From Scatophagus argus (Eukaryota; Chordata; Actinopteri; Scatophagidae), in contig NC_058497.1 of assembly GCF_020382885.2 (NCBI RefSeq), positions 16,422,330 through 16,486,329 on the forward strand: 64,000 nt of DNA. Direction: 5' to 3'. The stretch's first letter is position 1. Each line of letters opens with the position of its first letter. Shown here one piece after another: positions 33,418 to 47,125 of the stretch. The position numbers were made by a program, and so were the translations under genes. Under the pieces are notes generated by a model. It made no database searches. It was given only the letters and a program-made list of their open reading frames with translations, and had not been told where the DNA came from.

Positions 33418-34587
33418 TCACGAGTTAAACCAGTGTTCCAAGTCTTTGACCACATCAGTCCTGCCTCTGGTCCTCCTCACCGCCCTGCAGGCAGTGCAGT
33501 AGTGCTCATCCCAAAAGGTGGGTCGGTGCACGCTGTAACTCCCTCTCCAGTCCAGGTGACGCCTCAGCTGGGCCGGGTTGCGCCTCAGCATCACCAGGTA
33601 TCGTGCCAGCCCTCTCACTGTGGGGAAGTCGTCCACGTGGATGAAGGCCTCGGGCGGCAGAAAGCGCTCATAGTTCTGCCTGGAAGGACCCAGGACTACC
33701 GGAACGGCACCGGCCAGCACCGCGTTCCACAGCTTCTCCGTGATGTAGTCGGTGTGCTGTGAGTTCTCCAGCGCCAGGTAGAACTGATACCGTTCGACCA
33801 GCCGCACCAGGCTGCCGCTGTCGCTGTCCTCGGGCAGCGGTCGGCCAGCGCGCCCAAACACGTCCACCTGAAGGTACCGGCGGAGCTGGTGGTAGAAGGC
33901 CACACGCGCTTGGGACTCCGACCAGTTGCTAATGACCCACGCCAAGAGGCGGGGCCGGAGGAGGTGTGAGCGGGAGGGAGCGCGGAGAGGGCGCGCAAAG
34001 CTGCTCTGGAGACGCTTGTTTGTGTGTTCACGGGGAACCAGGTACCCGTACGGCAGGAATATATCTGAATCCATCCGATAACTCATTGTGATGTTGAAAA
34101 CGCCCTCAAAACGCCACAGTCTTGGTGTGTGCGTGGGGGACTCGTAGTTCATCCATATCCACTTTTGCGCACGCGGTCGCGGTTCAGTTGGCAGATCAGC
34201 TGTGCCCGTGGCAACCTCCCGGTGATGAATGATGACAGCGTCAGCCTCTGGGTACGCGCGCCCGTCGTAGGTGAGCGTGCACCCGTCGACTTGATAGAGC
34301 GCGTGACAATCAGGAAGACTTCGGTAGCGACCAAACGGGAGAGTCCATATCAGGAGCGTCACCGCGCTGCTCCCCTCAGAGTTCGACGTGAGCGGGTCCA
34401 CCAGGTAGAGAAGGAAAACTCCCATGAATACCAAGAAGCCGACGGTAGCCACGTACACAGATGAGCAGGTCCTTTTGAGAATAAGTACACAACATTTTCC
34501 CCACTGAGACAAACCCCATCGTCGGTTTGCTCTTTTAGTTGTGATTGTGCAGCGGCGCGCTGGTCCCCATCGAGCCCAAAGTCCCAT
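33418..34587 (-). CDS. Alpha-1,3-fucosyltransferase, FUT4/FUT9-like (GT10), single exon
   Basis: An intact 389-aa frame. It is a Golgi type II membrane enzyme that transfers fucose from GDP-fucose to GlcNAc of lactosamine chains, building Lewis x type structures. Visible parts: a cytosolic tail of about 42 aa, one transmembrane segment (about 43-63), a short stem, and acceptor motif HHRE (121-124; Arg, not Trp, in this motif is associated with type II, alpha-1,3 acceptors in human enzymes). Also WIWMNYESPTHTP (143-155), SYRMDSDIFLPYGYL (169-183), the donor-site alpha-1,3-FT motif from YQFYLALENS (268-277) through EKLWNA to VPVVLGP (295-301), and a terminal CTAC. N-glycosylation sites are NIT (165) and NWS (221). 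VDVFGR, FIHVDDFP and WDE fit FUT4; the EKLWNA spacing fits FUT9. No alternative Met precedes the membrane segment. The exact orthologue is unresolved. Confidence 0.93.
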   Translation of the reverse strand: MGLWARWGPARRCTITTKRANRRWGLSQWGKCCVLILKRTCSSVYVATVGFLVFMGVFLLYLVDPLTSNSEGSSAVTLLIWTLPFGRYRSLPDCHALYQVDGCTLTYDGRAYPEADAVIIHHREVATGTADLPTEPRPRAQKWIWMNYESPTHTPRLWRFEGVFNITMSYRMDSDIFLPYGYLVPREHTNKRLQSSFARPLRAPSRSHLLRPRLLAWVISNWSESQARVAFYHQLRRYLQVDVFGRAGRPLPEDSDSGSLVRLVERYQFYLALENSQHTDYITEKLWNAVLAGAVPVVLGPSRQNYERFLPPEAFIHVDDFPTVRGLARYLVMLRRNPAQLRRHLDWRGSYSVHRPTFWDEHYCTACRAVRRTRGRTDVVKDLEHWFNS

Positions 34588-37500
34588 CGACCCCCTTCAC
34601 CCTGCACTTTATAGAAACCTCTTACAAAATTAGTTTGCTTCAAGAAAAAAAATTGTCCCTCAGCCCCTGTTTTCATTGCTACCTTAATGCCTTACTGTAA
34701 AAGCCTTTCAAGAAGGAGTGCCAGTAACGTCAGCTCAGGGTTGATAATTGAGCTTGCCCAAGTCCAAGGGTCGACAAGCATCGTTGTTGTTAATATCACG
34801 CTGTCGTCTTGGTCCAAACAAGAAAAAAAAATGTTTTGCAGCTCAAACACTTTGACGTGGCATCGTTGGTTGGGTTCCTGTTACCAGTGAAAGGGGCTTT
34901 TGTGAGGCCTGCTGGCCTACCAGACACTTTTAGGGTGAGTAAATTCCTTCTCCCTGGGTGCGGTGGCCTTCTCATGGAAGAGGTGGAGGTAATGTTTTTA
35001 GGAACAAGACTTTTTTTTCCAGCTTTTTGTTTTTTAGCTTTAAAAGTACTGTTGTTACAAATGCATGCTCATTTAGCTTAGGTCAGGGGGCCAGATTAGA
35101 AGAAGAATTGGTGCTCCTGGAGCTCAGTTTAGAGTTGTGGGCAGTAAAGTCAAGTTAAACTAATTGGCAAGTAATCACTCAGATCTTATGAACTGACGAA
35201 AGAACCGTTTTGTACTTGTCCGGGTAATAAGCCATCTAAGAGAACCCTTCATCCTCTATCTTTTTCCATATTGGTGCTATGTATATCATTCACCACTAGG
35301 TGTCTCTCTACACAAGCACAAAGCTGTCCTGTGAAGTGTCCTGTGCGGCCTGTATAGAGTAGTGACGCTGGGATTTTTCTCAAAACATGCATGTTTAATT
35401 TGTCCAATGAATAAACATTTCGACTGGAAATTAGGCAGGCAGGAGCCAAGCTTTGAAAAGGTCTGCCTTGAATGTTTTATTTATCAGATATGGCCCAGCA
35501 GTGTAACACCCCCCTAACCAGAAATCTTAATAAATGACTCATAGTTTTAATTTGGTGAACTAACCTAAACAAATACGGAAATAATAATTAAACAACACAA
35601 GCCCTCAAACAGTGACGCATTACTGTGAATAAAAGGATCAACTGTCCAGGTCCAATGCATTCTGATCAAAACTACTGAAAAAATGATGAGGCGGCGGAGT
35701 AGGAAATCTTGCGCTGTGTGTTGTGTCTGATCTCTGGTGGGCAGGAAAAACACGCCGTGACTGGGACAACATTATTCCTCCCCACAGATGCAAAGTATGT
35801 CATGAAGTCTGAATGTGAGTGGAAAAAAAATGGCAGACAAGGAGGAGTGGGAGGAGATGAAGCAAGAAGCATGTGTGTCTTCTCCACTGGGTCCTCCTCC
35901 TTCCTGTTACATCCATTCACTTTTCTTCACCGTGGAGCAAAAAAAAACAAAAAAAAAAACAGCTTTGTGTGTTTGTGTGTGTGCATGCGTGTGTGCGTGT
36001 GTGTGACTAGTTATCCCCATAAGAGGTTTTGTATTCTTTCTGCATTATTTATCCTCCCTTTCATCTGAACGATTCTATTTTCAGCCGATTATTTAATGTC
36101 CTGCCTGGGGTTATCTGGAATTGGGAAGAAGAGCACAGCAAACTCATAAGTTATGGATACATGGTGAGGCTCAACATTATAAACACATGTATGTCTTTCC
36201 TCTGAAATAGCAGCGGTGACTCAGGTCAAGAAATGACACGCAGGAATGAGTTTTGTTCATTTTCTTCCAGTTCAGTCTTGTTTGTCAGAATCCTTATTTC
36301 AGGCAGCTCAAACCGCGCAAATGTTGCTGGAAATGTGCTATAATTAAAGTTGCACTGATTGCTGATGTGATGACATTTTGTTCAGCTCAAATTACAGCCA
36401 GGATGATACACAAAGCTTGGCATTTATGTTTGCCTCATTCTTCCTCTTCTCTCTCACTAGGAAAGAACTTTTTGTCATCGAGCTCTTTCATTTGCTTTTC
36501 TCCACGAAGGGATCAACACTGCGTCTGCAACTGGTCATGTGTGTTCATGGATGCAACACAGGCAGGGGGACAGAAAACTGACACAAGGGCTACTCAGACC
36601 ATCTTGTGTGGACAGTGTCAGCCATCTTAAAAGGACTACACTTAATAGTCTTATTAAAAGTGAAATACACAGAAATTAAATGTTTTGGAGGCATTTTTAA
36701 AAAATCTTTTTCTCTAGTGTTGTACATTTTCCAAGCCCATGTTCACTGCCTTCCCGTTTGTCAAAAGTAACAATGTCTATCCGTATGTGGGGTTTTTTGT
36801 GTGTGTGAATCACACCAGCACAGAGAGAAGCATTCAGTTTTTTTGAAGGGACCCCCAGGTCTTCACTCATCTTCCCTATTGATTTTCTCTTGCTTTCCTT
36901 TTTGCTCTCCCAGGGGATGGCATGTCTCAATTGGTGCCGGCCGGTGCGGGAAAATGTGAGCGATAGACAAGCAGATAGGAGATGAGGAAAGAGCAAGAAA
37001 AAAGAAAAAAAAAAACAAACCCCAACAACTGAGGGAAAGAACGTGGAGAGAAAAAGAGGAGGAAGCGGCAGAAGGGGCCTGCAAGCTCCCTGATCACAGA
37101 GGCCCTCGCTGACCCCTGACCTTGATCATGACCTCAGAGGTTACCACATAGGTCAGAGGTTGTGTGAAAGTGCCACTGCGGAGATTCACTCCACTGCTGG
37201 GTGATGATGATCTTATGCAGCCTCCCAGCCTGTCTGACATGATCAGTGTTGCTCTCTGCCTGCGGCTCCCAGGGGCCACACATCCATTTCTAACCCGGCC
37301 ACACAAGGCCCGCTAAAAGCACCTCGCAGGCAGAGTCAATGAGCAGGAGGAAAAGGGACACAAACAGAGAAAAGTGGGAAAGCTAAAGGATAGAAAGGCT
37401 GTTTTAACTTATACCCTGTAGCTCCGTCTGGGTATAAGATCTACTTTTATAAAGGCACTGACACATAGAATGTGTGTTTGTTCCTTTATATTTAAACTTT

Positions 37501-37835
37501 AACCAAACGTATATGAACTGATGAGGCTTTTAAGAGGCCAAATCTGTGGGCCCCAACATGTTCCTTTTGCTGTCCTTGTCAAGAACAATTTACGTTGTTT
37601 TGTCCTCCTCTCTAATTTTACCGTAGAGAGTCATAAAAAGACAAGTGGAGGAGAGAAAGAAAAAACCCCTCTCAAGTCACTCATGCCAGACATGTACGAG
37701 CCTCTGTACCAGGAACATGATAATTTGTAGGTGGATTGATAACTCAGACTCTTACTTGTTCTGACTGAGTACCCCCTATTGCTTCAAAGTGATCCAGGGC
37801 CCAGTGAAGCTACAGTTAAATCCTTACGATGATTG

Positions 37836-37915
37836 TTAAGCACTTTGGAAACCTGGTTTTTGAAAGGTGCTATATAAATAAAGTTACTATTATTGTTATC
37901 ATTATTATGATGTGT
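37836..37915 (+). repeat. LINE/SINE 3' tail-like fragment
   Basis: AAGCACTTTGGAAACCTGG, then TGAAAGGTGCTATATAAATA and an (ATT)-rich end. This is the kind of tail found on L2/Maui-type LINEs and their partner SINEs in fish. Only the tail is present, consistent with 5' truncation. Family assigned from memory. Confidence 0.6.
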
Positions 37916-39929
37916 GATAAAATTCAGAATGTTTGACAATAGAGCATGGCAGTGCAAAATCAGCTGAAGTCTAATGTTCATGGTAGTGTTTGTATTAAGA
38001 TAATTGTACCAGATTAAATGATTACTTTAGTGAATACAATTCTGCATCAAAACGTTGTGGGAATATGTGTAAAAACTGCAGGAGCTTTAAGTGAGCATAA
38101 ATAAATAATAAATGTCAAAGATCTCGATGTTCACAGATGATTTACCATCACCTATAGAAACAGAAACGTTGATTGGTCTCCCTGAAAAGAAAATACTGAG
38201 TTTGTAATGTGTTTTAAATGAGATCCAAGATAAAGTCCATTTCATGTTTTATTGTTCAGAGTGATGATTTAAAGGCTGCACTTTTCAGCAAAATGTCCTT
38301 GATTTATAATCATTTCTTTTGAGATGATTGTAAAAAGAAATGTCTTTGCCTTTTTAGGATGGGGAACATTTTTAAGGGTCATATTTTATTTGTAGAATAT
38401 GGAACATGAAGTTCTTTGTTTGCATTGTTGTGTTATGTGGACTGAATGTTGTGTTCATGCCTGACACCACTGCAGCAGCAGCTTTTACGGAGTCTTGTGA
38501 GGTGGATGCTTGTATGCATGTAGCAGAATAAATAGCAGAGGTAATAAACAAGTATCACAGCATTTGAAACATTTTACCATTGTATTATTTAATGTCCAAA
38601 GTACAAGCTCAGCAACGATAAATAATCAAACAACATTTCTCAGTACAAACATGACGTATTGTGGCGTTATGTTCACCGTTGTATTGCGATTGTTGTCTGT
38701 TTCATAATAACATTAGTAGTGTTATGTTCCTCTTTCTCGTTTTATTTGTCTAAGAGTCTGAGAAAACTGTACAAACAGCATAATGGATATACTGCAGACC
38801 TACTAAACCTGTACGGATTATCTCAGACCTGTATTTCTGGTTTGGCTTAATGATAGGTAACATCACAAGTCACAAGTCATGAAGGCCCAGCCAAGGAAGT
38901 ACTGATTAACATGGCGGAAAAGGAACAAAATGAGAGGATAAAATAGAAGATTTATCAGTGCAATATTTTTTCTAAAAAGTATTCATTATATACCTCAGAG
39001 TGCGGACAAATTGCACCTATTTTTTTAAAGACAATCATAAAAAAAAGAACTGGTAACACAAACTGACACTGACAGTAACACAAATCATGCTGCTTTTATG
39101 TTTTTTCTGTCACAGAAAAGCTCTTGAAGCAGCTGTTCCTACTGGTTGTGTAGAGTGTAATTCAGGAGGCTACACTTTATTAAAAGCAGGTGACTGGGTG
39201 TCAAGGCCAAACTAAGACTAGCCTTTAATTCACTATATTGTATGTCTGATTGTATGACTGTAGGCCTATAAATGAAGTATAAAGTAAGGCAAATCTATTG
39301 AGGCTACATATCAGTTGAGCACTGAGGACCATTCATACCCTAGGAGTGGACTCACACAAACAGCTTCAAATCAAATCAAGTAATGACCTGAAAGTTGAGC
39401 CAATTCAAAGCACAAAAATGCCCACCTTTGTATCCACACAAACGCAGTGAAAGAGGCATTATTATCTATGGCAAATTCCTGCGTTATTTTTAGTGAATGC
39501 AATTAAAGTGCAGTGGCTGTAAAGAAATGAAAATGATCGGAGAGGGGAAAAAATTAAGCTAAATATTTTTGTTAAAGGCTGTAGGCACTGTGCACTCAAG
39601 AAAAAAAAAACCCCTCTCCTAAGTGTAAATGCAGGCATGGATTTTTCAGGCCGCACACTTGACAAGTCAAATTTGGGAACCCACAAAAAGCTAAAAATGA
39701 AAAACGACGTGTACAACAGATGTGCTGCCCTGATAAAACCTGAGCAGCTCGGCTCCAGCTTTGGTGTGCAGAGCAATTGGAGGCTGAAGCTGAGGCGTGA
39801 TGTGTTTTAAGGTGCACAGTTTGACACAGGAATTTAGGCCACTCCATGCATACAGTGTAATTAGAAATTCTTTACGTATCCACAAGCCGAGGGGGTCAGA
39901 GGACACGGTCAGCAGGAGTGACGCCTCAG

Positions 39930-40019
39930 GAGCAACCAGAGTTCAAGCGTGTTGCTCAAGGTCACTTCAGCCACAGATATGTATGCACATTGACAGTCTA
40001 ACCACTGGGCTGCCCTGCT
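39930..40019. repeat. Degraded SINE-like segment
   Basis: GTTGCTCAAGGTCACTTCAG and GACAGTCTAACCACTGGGCT resemble, in the same order, parts of the SINE at 10966 (TTGCTCAAGGGTACCTCAG ... ACCCTAACCGCTG). It is truncated and divergent; possibly a related, older family. Confidence 0.5.
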
Positions 40020-41100
40020 GCAGATATGACTTGACCGGATTAAAAAACACAACATTTGAATAACTAATATGATTAGTAGCCTATTTGAGTTGCAAAAGAA
40101 TCAGGCTTGCTTTCTTATTCACAGTATTGTACAAGAAGAAAATTGTGATCTTGGTGATACCTTGTGCCAGTCTGAATCCACTCCATCTTTTACCTTTCTT
40201 AAATGGCCAAGTTCAGCAGGTTCTCAGCAACCCTGCTTTGTCGTATAAACTGAGAAAATAAAAATACATGAATAAAATAAAATTCATGTAGGTCTATCCT
40301 CAAACTCAAGTTATTTTGGATTTTTTTTTATTATTGATTGAGAGTTGATTTTTTTCTTATAGTCTGAATTATATTCTCAATAGTCCTATTTAATTAAATT
40401 TGGTTTAAAGTACTACTCAACTTTATTATATTTTATTGAAACTGTCCTTCATACTCATCAATAATGGACCAAAACAACAACCTTTCACTTGGCTCACAAA
40501 AAAAGCCTTACAAAACACAAACAATGTAGTATCCAATTAACTTTTTGGTTAAATTTGTGTCGTTTCTACAGTAACAGTGGCAGGTTTAAATTAGCAGTTA
40601 AAAATTGAGAATTAGTTTCAGTCTAGGAAAAGAAATATCCAAATAACCTGGACGCACAGGTAAAAAAAACCAAATTTAATTAAGATTAAGATTAAAATCT
40701 TTTTCTTTATTAAGACTTCCTTTCTGACTTTAGAGTAGACTAGTAATGATTATTGATGCAATAAATTATTAGTTGAATTAGTGCATAATCCCACACAGCT
40801 CAAATGTAACATTGGTCCTGAATGCTGCCCTGGTGGGATTTTTTTTCTTTTTTAGATATGGCTTCCAAGTAGCCTCCTGGCATTATTTTTATGTGATCTT
40901 TGGTCTCCATAATACATAATGATCACATAAATTACAACATCAAACGTGGTCTTACCCGGCGTTCACTGTTTCGTATATCTTAACGTAATAAAACGAGAAG
41001 TGATTTAACGCCAGTTTGGTTATTTACCTGTAATATCTGAATGTTGATAAAAAGCTATTTAAGCAATTATAATGGCGTTATTAAGGCAACACTCCTGTAC

Positions 41101-41329
<229 letters not shown>

Positions 41330-42886
41330 TAAATCGTCTACCCTCTGTTCGCTTCGGCTGTCTTGTCTCTTTCGGACGCTGTATTTTGTGTTTTTTCGGG
41401 GGGCGCCTCGTAGGTGTTTCGGAAGAGAATTCAAGACCTCTTCCTCACATTGATGAAAGTGGCTCTCTCGCTGATCAGAAATTGATCCTCTTTGTTCAAT
41501 TCAACATCGATCGGACACTGCAACTGGGCAAGCCGGGGCGACGCCGTGGGGATGCGCCGAAATAAAAACAAAACAGCGGGGCTTTGGCGAAAAGCTTTCG
41601 GTTAGCTATCTTTATTGCGTGTTCAACAACTTTTACTGGAACGAGTAGCCGTAGTTAGCCCGACGCTTTAGCCGTTGTAAGGTTGGATAATTTGGGGGAA
41701 AAATAAGTGCGACTCATTATACGGTGGCGCTGTGGTGACACCAACCGTTGAGACGGGCAGCTCAGACAGACAACAGCGCTTTTGCTTGTGTGTTTTTTCT
41801 GCTTTTAACTGTCAATTTGGCAAGTTTATTTCAACGCGAATGAAAACATTAGCAACCTTATCGGCTAACGGGTTGGAAGCAGTTTTTGAAGTCATTCTCC
41901 GTGATTACGGTTGATCAACTCGGCCGTTTTTTTTTTCGGTTTCCCCTGACGGCAATTATACACACTGAGATTTTTACAGACATTGCCACGTCTGTGAAAG
42001 TGGACGGGACGGGACGGCGTTTGTTGCCGCGATGCAGTTAAATAAAAATGAAAATGTGAAATATGAAAGATCATGACCTTGTTGATTGTGATGAACTCCA
42101 GTATGTCCCAGCCTCGCGCACGCGACTAATCTTGGCGTGCGCGGAGACGATCCATGGCACAGTAAAGGATATGAGCAAAATATTGGGCCTGTTCAGTGTG
42201 TGAATATAGCTTGTGTATATTGGAGCGTGTTTGACCTATCACAAGACATGTACACAATGGCACTGTTGTGTTTTCCCGTGGCATTTAACGTGCACTGCTG
42301 AATTTCAAATCACAATTTATGAATATTAGTGGCCCAGTCGCCGCCGTCATTTGCATAAGATTGCAGGGTATGTAGGCTAGTCTAATTGTTCATACATTAT
42401 TTTGTAAACTGCACGGGCTTGGGATTTAAACTTTTATATAGGTCATGATGCCCCTATGACTGGGTAGACAAAAGGACAGTGAACAAGTCTTCCCAGCGGG
42501 CTTTGTGTCTCACTTATGCCACATCATCAAGGCTTCACTTCTCCTATTTATTTGATCCTGTTTGGTCCTCCTACTCGTGCCCCCTTGTTCATGCATTATG
42601 TAAAAAAAATTGAGACTGTTTTCTCATTTCTTTCCTCACTATCTATCTCCCACCCCCTTCCTGCCCCCCCCATCTTTCTCTCCCCTCGCCTCCCCCTCCC
42701 CTCCTTTTTAATTTTTTTTCCTCTCTCCTCCCTGGCCCTTCACCCAGCTTTCACCCATTCCGCCCTGTTAGAACTGGTGTGTGTGTGCGAATTTGTCTGA
42801 GATCAGTCTTTTTCGTAGATTGACTGCCAGCACGGACAGTGAAGGCACTGCCAGCAGCCAGGACATGAAAAATGCATCGCATAAGT

Positions 42887-42931
42887 TTGTGATAAGGCCC
42901 TGGGTAATTATGGCAAAGGCCCCTATCACAA
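42887..42931. promoter_or_regulatory. Inverted-repeat element with TAATTA core in cux1 intron 1
   Basis: Arms TTGTGATAAGGCC (42887-42899) and GGCCCCTATCACAA (42918-42931) are inverted, each with a GATA-type core, and flank CTGGGTAATTATGG. Transcription factor cores arranged in this way suggest an enhancer element. Function is inferred only. Confidence 0.4.
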
Positions 42932-43017
42932 GCGATTAGTCAGGACAGTGAATCTGAGCGTGTGCAAAAAGCCTGGCGGTTGGCAGGCCTGTCTGCAGGA
43001 TAGGAATCAGTCGGAGC

Positions 43018-43055
<38 letters not shown>
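43018..43055. repeat. (TG)n microsatellite
   Basis: About 18 TG units in cux1 intron 1. The CVCVCV-type reading frames across it are artefacts. Confidence 0.97.
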
Positions 43056-43056
<1 letters not shown>

Positions 43057-46000
43057 GTGCACACAGAACTGCTCAGAACATTCACTGTCTATTATTGATG
43101 ACATCTTATTTACTCTCCCTCCCACTGAGAGGCTCCAAGAGGAAAGCCTTCAGAGAAGAACCTTTTTTTTTTCTTATCCGGTTTCTGAGGATAATGTGGG
43201 GTTAGCATGATATGATCATGGGCTACACATGGCCTCGTCAGCCAATTGCTTTCTCATTTGCTTCCATGTTCTGATCGAATGGACAGTGAGCACTTAGATT
43301 CACAGTCTGTGTTGTCTGTGTGAGAGGCACCAGCAAAGAAATGTTTTTTGGTTGTTTTTTTTTTGTTTCTTTTGATGATGAAAATCCAACCCAAGTTAGA
43401 TGTCAGTAGCTTTAAGCCATCGTAGCGTCTATTCCTCAGGCTCCAACTGCTGATGTTCATTAAAATCCTATTTGATCAGTGTGTCCCATTCTCTGTGTGA
43501 GGAGCTAGCTAGGTGGTTGTTACAGGACAGAGAGTGCTTTGAAACAGCACAGCGAGCTGTTAACTTGTCTTTTCTGCATGCTTTTTTTCCCTTCTCTCCC
43601 CCCCCCCCTCCCCCCACCACTACAAACGCAAACAGTGATGCTTTTAGCAAGGTCTCAAACACTTGCAAAATGGATCAGTGATTCAGAGATGATGGCAGGG
43701 TGACAGTGAATTACAGATGGAGGAGGTTTTAACGTCTGTAATCCCTGTCCGTCCATTACAGAGTTGAGTTTCTTTAGAAGAGATCATCACTCTTCTCTCC
43801 TGTTGTTTTTTCTTCTTTCCTTTTTTTTTGACCCAGTCAAGCAGTTTGCTGGAACATTGTGTTTCTACTTGAGAGAGACGTGAGATTGCGCTTCATTAAG
43901 GGCAGACCTTAATAAGATATGAGTGAATAGCTGAGCCTAAACCTATACTTTTATATTTTCTGTGTAAACTCTGAAAATTAAGAACAGACCTCTCTGTTAT
44001 ACACAATTCCCAATTAAGGTCTAATAGCCTACATCTCACCTCATAACATTTCCTGGAACAATGCACCCCAGAGCCATTTTGAAAAATAGTTCACTATGTT
44101 AGTGTTCAGCTAAATAGTGACTTAGATGAAAACTGATCTACAGCTTGTTCCTATTCACCACGTCCTAATGGGTAAATTTAGGAAAAGGGTTTTGTAAAGT
44201 GATCCTGGAGCTGTGGTCAGTGGCAACCTGAGTGGTTTAAATCTCTCAGCGACTGGCCCACTGTTGTCTGTAGGAGTTTTAGTGTTAATTTATGAGCTGG
44301 TTGTCTGAACTCACTGGTGGGATATTTTTACCCCTCTGTTGCTGCACAGGCTGGGGGAGCATAGAGGAAGGGGCATCACGTCATGCTTTTACTGTAGCCA
44401 ACCGCTTCTCTGCCCAGTGACAAAACCTGGCATTGGGACTGAGGTTTCACTGTGTGTTGGTGGGTGGTGAGCGACTAAGCATGAGTCAGAGAGAGGGACG
44501 AGTGCATGTCAGGTCTTTGGTCTGCCCTCGGTCTACTTTGGTCAGAGCTCTGTCATTCTACTTTCGAAGAGGTTATGGTGCATCCTCGTGAAGGATACAC
44601 TCTATAGGATTGAGAGGAATATGCAGTTCTCAAAAAACTGGGGAAAATAAACTTCTCTTCATCTGCCTTATCAGGGGCTAATTCTCAGCGGAGGCCAGAC
44701 TCCCCCAAACTCTTCAGTGATGTAGTGTACGTCACACTCGGGCTTGGTTTCTTCCCCCTCCCTCGGCCTTGAGGAGTGTCTCCTCGGTTTATCCGATTTA
44801 ATACAAAGAGTAAATATTTTTTGCTTTGTGAGAGTCAGTATCAGAATATTTAATGAAACTGTTTTACTGTGCAGGGTGAAATGAAAGTTTGACCAGTGTT
44901 GTCTGATGTTTGAACAAAAGATAAAAAAGCATTTAACAGAAGTCTAAAAATACCCAAACAGATGGAGTCAGCAGCTCTTAATGCAGGCTTTATGCAAAAG
45001 TGTGTGACAAACAGACATGTTTCTTTATAAAACCTGAAGGTGTGTAAGCCTCTGCTTATGTTAAACCTATCACATTTTTATTTTTGGTTTCACCATTTAT
45101 AACTTTAGATTATGTAGTACAAAACACTTTAATGTGGCTGCTTTTCTTTTCAATCACCCGTAGTTAAAATGTTCCAAATGTTAATATAAAATGTAAATAT
45201 TGTAAGATAAAGCAACATAGTAACCACTCCCAACTGTAAAATCACTAATAGAAATCCAGGTCAATAATTCAGTTATACATATAATGTTATAACTGAATTA
45301 CTGTGAAGGCTTAAGATTTGTTTTCATTTCATTCGTGAGTTGAAAACATTTAGTTACAATATACAGAGATTATATATTGATATATGCCTGAAAAAACTGG
45401 GTCATCCCACACCACAAAGACAGCAGAGCTGCTTTTTGTTGCAGTAACTTTTATGTGTTCTTACACTTAAAAATGAATCATAACAGATTTCAGACCCGAC
45501 TTATTGTAAGCAGTTCAAATTTATTCCTCCGCAGTCCGATTGTGAACATTAAAATATAATATAGAGGCCTACAGCCTGTGTGAATTTTCTCTGTCTGGCT
45601 TCTGTTAAAACGTATTTACTGATCACACCCAACTTTATAACTGTTTACTTTCTTTCCTGCTACTCTAAAACATACTGATGCTTCACCCTTCAGTTTCAGT
45701 ATTCAAGGTAAACCTGATAAAGAAGTCATAAAATGTCTTTGCAAATATTTCTAAACATCTTTTATGTGTTGGCATGCTCGAACAATGCTTAAATAAAATC
45801 TCATTAATTTCTGTCATGTGCGCTGCATTTTCCAGACTGGGTGTAGTTTTCCAACCGGGACCACTAACTTGTACCCTCGTTACACAAAAATATTATAATG
45901 CAGCTTTTAGTTATGGCAATACCCCATTAAACATTATTGTGCAGGAAAATGTGACAGAAATTTAGATTTGATGTAGATCACAATCACTGTTAAAAAAAAA

Positions 46001-46082
46001 AAAAAAATCTTGCTTTCATACAAACATACTGAAAGACTTTAATGTGACGGTACAGGCAAAACTTCCACCCAACAACCAGCAA

Positions 46083-46097
46083 GGGGGGGGGGGGGGG
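46083..46097. repeat. Poly(G) run
   Basis: Fifteen consecutive G, with an A15-type run about 90 bases upstream (45992-46006). The length is probably polymorphic or uncertain. Confidence 0.95.
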
Positions 46098-46794
46098 ACT
46101 TTCTAGAGACCTATTTTCAAGTGGCAGGCATTATTTACAGACCCACTTGGAGTCTCTCTCACCTACAGCATCATAGAGTTTCACCGTATCTCATGACAGA
46201 AGCATCCATTATTCTGCTGCTCTGTATTCCTGTGGAGAGAGCTTGGGCTTCGGTGACTGGACACTTCTTTTTTTCTGGCTTGCTTTGGAATTTACTGGTT
46301 GTTTCCTCTTGTAAGTTTGAGGATGATGGCCACGTTATTTAAAAATCAAGCGTGCACTTGAAGCAGTGCCTCCAAGGCCGATGTAATCTTGTATAGTCTA
46401 TTGTTCATCTCGTAATATTAAGCCTACGGTTTTCAGTAAACAAAGAACTTGCATTCCCAAGGGAAAGAAATGTCTGTTTTCTCATCCATAGTTAACTGGT
46501 AAAGTAAGAGGTACAGACCAGCAGTGGGCTCAGATTCAGTCTCAGACGTGCCAAAGAACAATCCAGTCAAACACTCTTTTTTTTGATTTGTTTTGTTGCT
46601 TCTGTTCTTTTCTTTATACTCGTCTGCCATGTTTGTTCACCTTCCTACCATTCCTCAACAAAGTGATCTAAATTGAAATACTATGTTTTTGATAGTCTGT
46701 ATGTGTTGATTTTCAGAGGTATAAAACCTATAAGTAATTAAACTTTGTTGTTCGTTTTTTTTTTCCATCGATAATTGTCATACGCAGTGTGTTG

Positions 46795-47125
46795 TGCACT
46801 CAAGTAGGGGCTGTGACTAAGAAATATTTTAGAGCTGCCATGGGAGATCATTTTTATTGTTGGTTGACCTGTCATTTATTTTCTGGATTAATCAAATAAT
46901 AATTTAGTCTTCAAAATGTGAGAAAATACTACACAAGCCAATCACCAGTTGCTAAATTCTCTAGATGTCTTCTTATCTTTGGTCCAATCAACAGTAAAAA
47001 AGTGAATGTTATGCAATTACAGTGGAAAGAAGAAAAGCAGAAATCCTAGCAACTGAGGAGTTGCAACCAATGAGATTTTTACAAAAAAACAGTTAATCAG
47101 ATGTCACAATAATTAGTGAACAAGC
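46795..47125. repeat. Old interspersed repeat, unnamed teleost type
   Basis: It has GTTGACCTGTCATTTATTTT, TGGATTAATCAAATAATAAT, CTTCAAAATGTGAGAAAATA, GGTCCAATCAACAGT, AAAGCAGAAATCCTAGCAAC and a terminal AATAATTAGTG, in the order I know from a widespread fish repeat with AATCGATTAAT-type ends. It is diverged and has no coding potential. Confidence 0.55.

Larger units (their letters stand above)
34588..41100. other. Spacer between the fucosyltransferase and cux1
   Basis: About 6.5 kb without a recognised exon. It holds a LINE/SINE tail-like piece (37836-37915), a degraded SINE-like segment (39930-40019), scattered A- and T-rich runs, and very AT-rich sequence at 40300-41080. The many short frames have no recognisable product. 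Confidence 0.5.

Noticed and set aside
33334-33762. 142-codon plus-strand frame
   Set aside because: Shadow of the fucosyltransferase, which is clearly coding on the minus strand.
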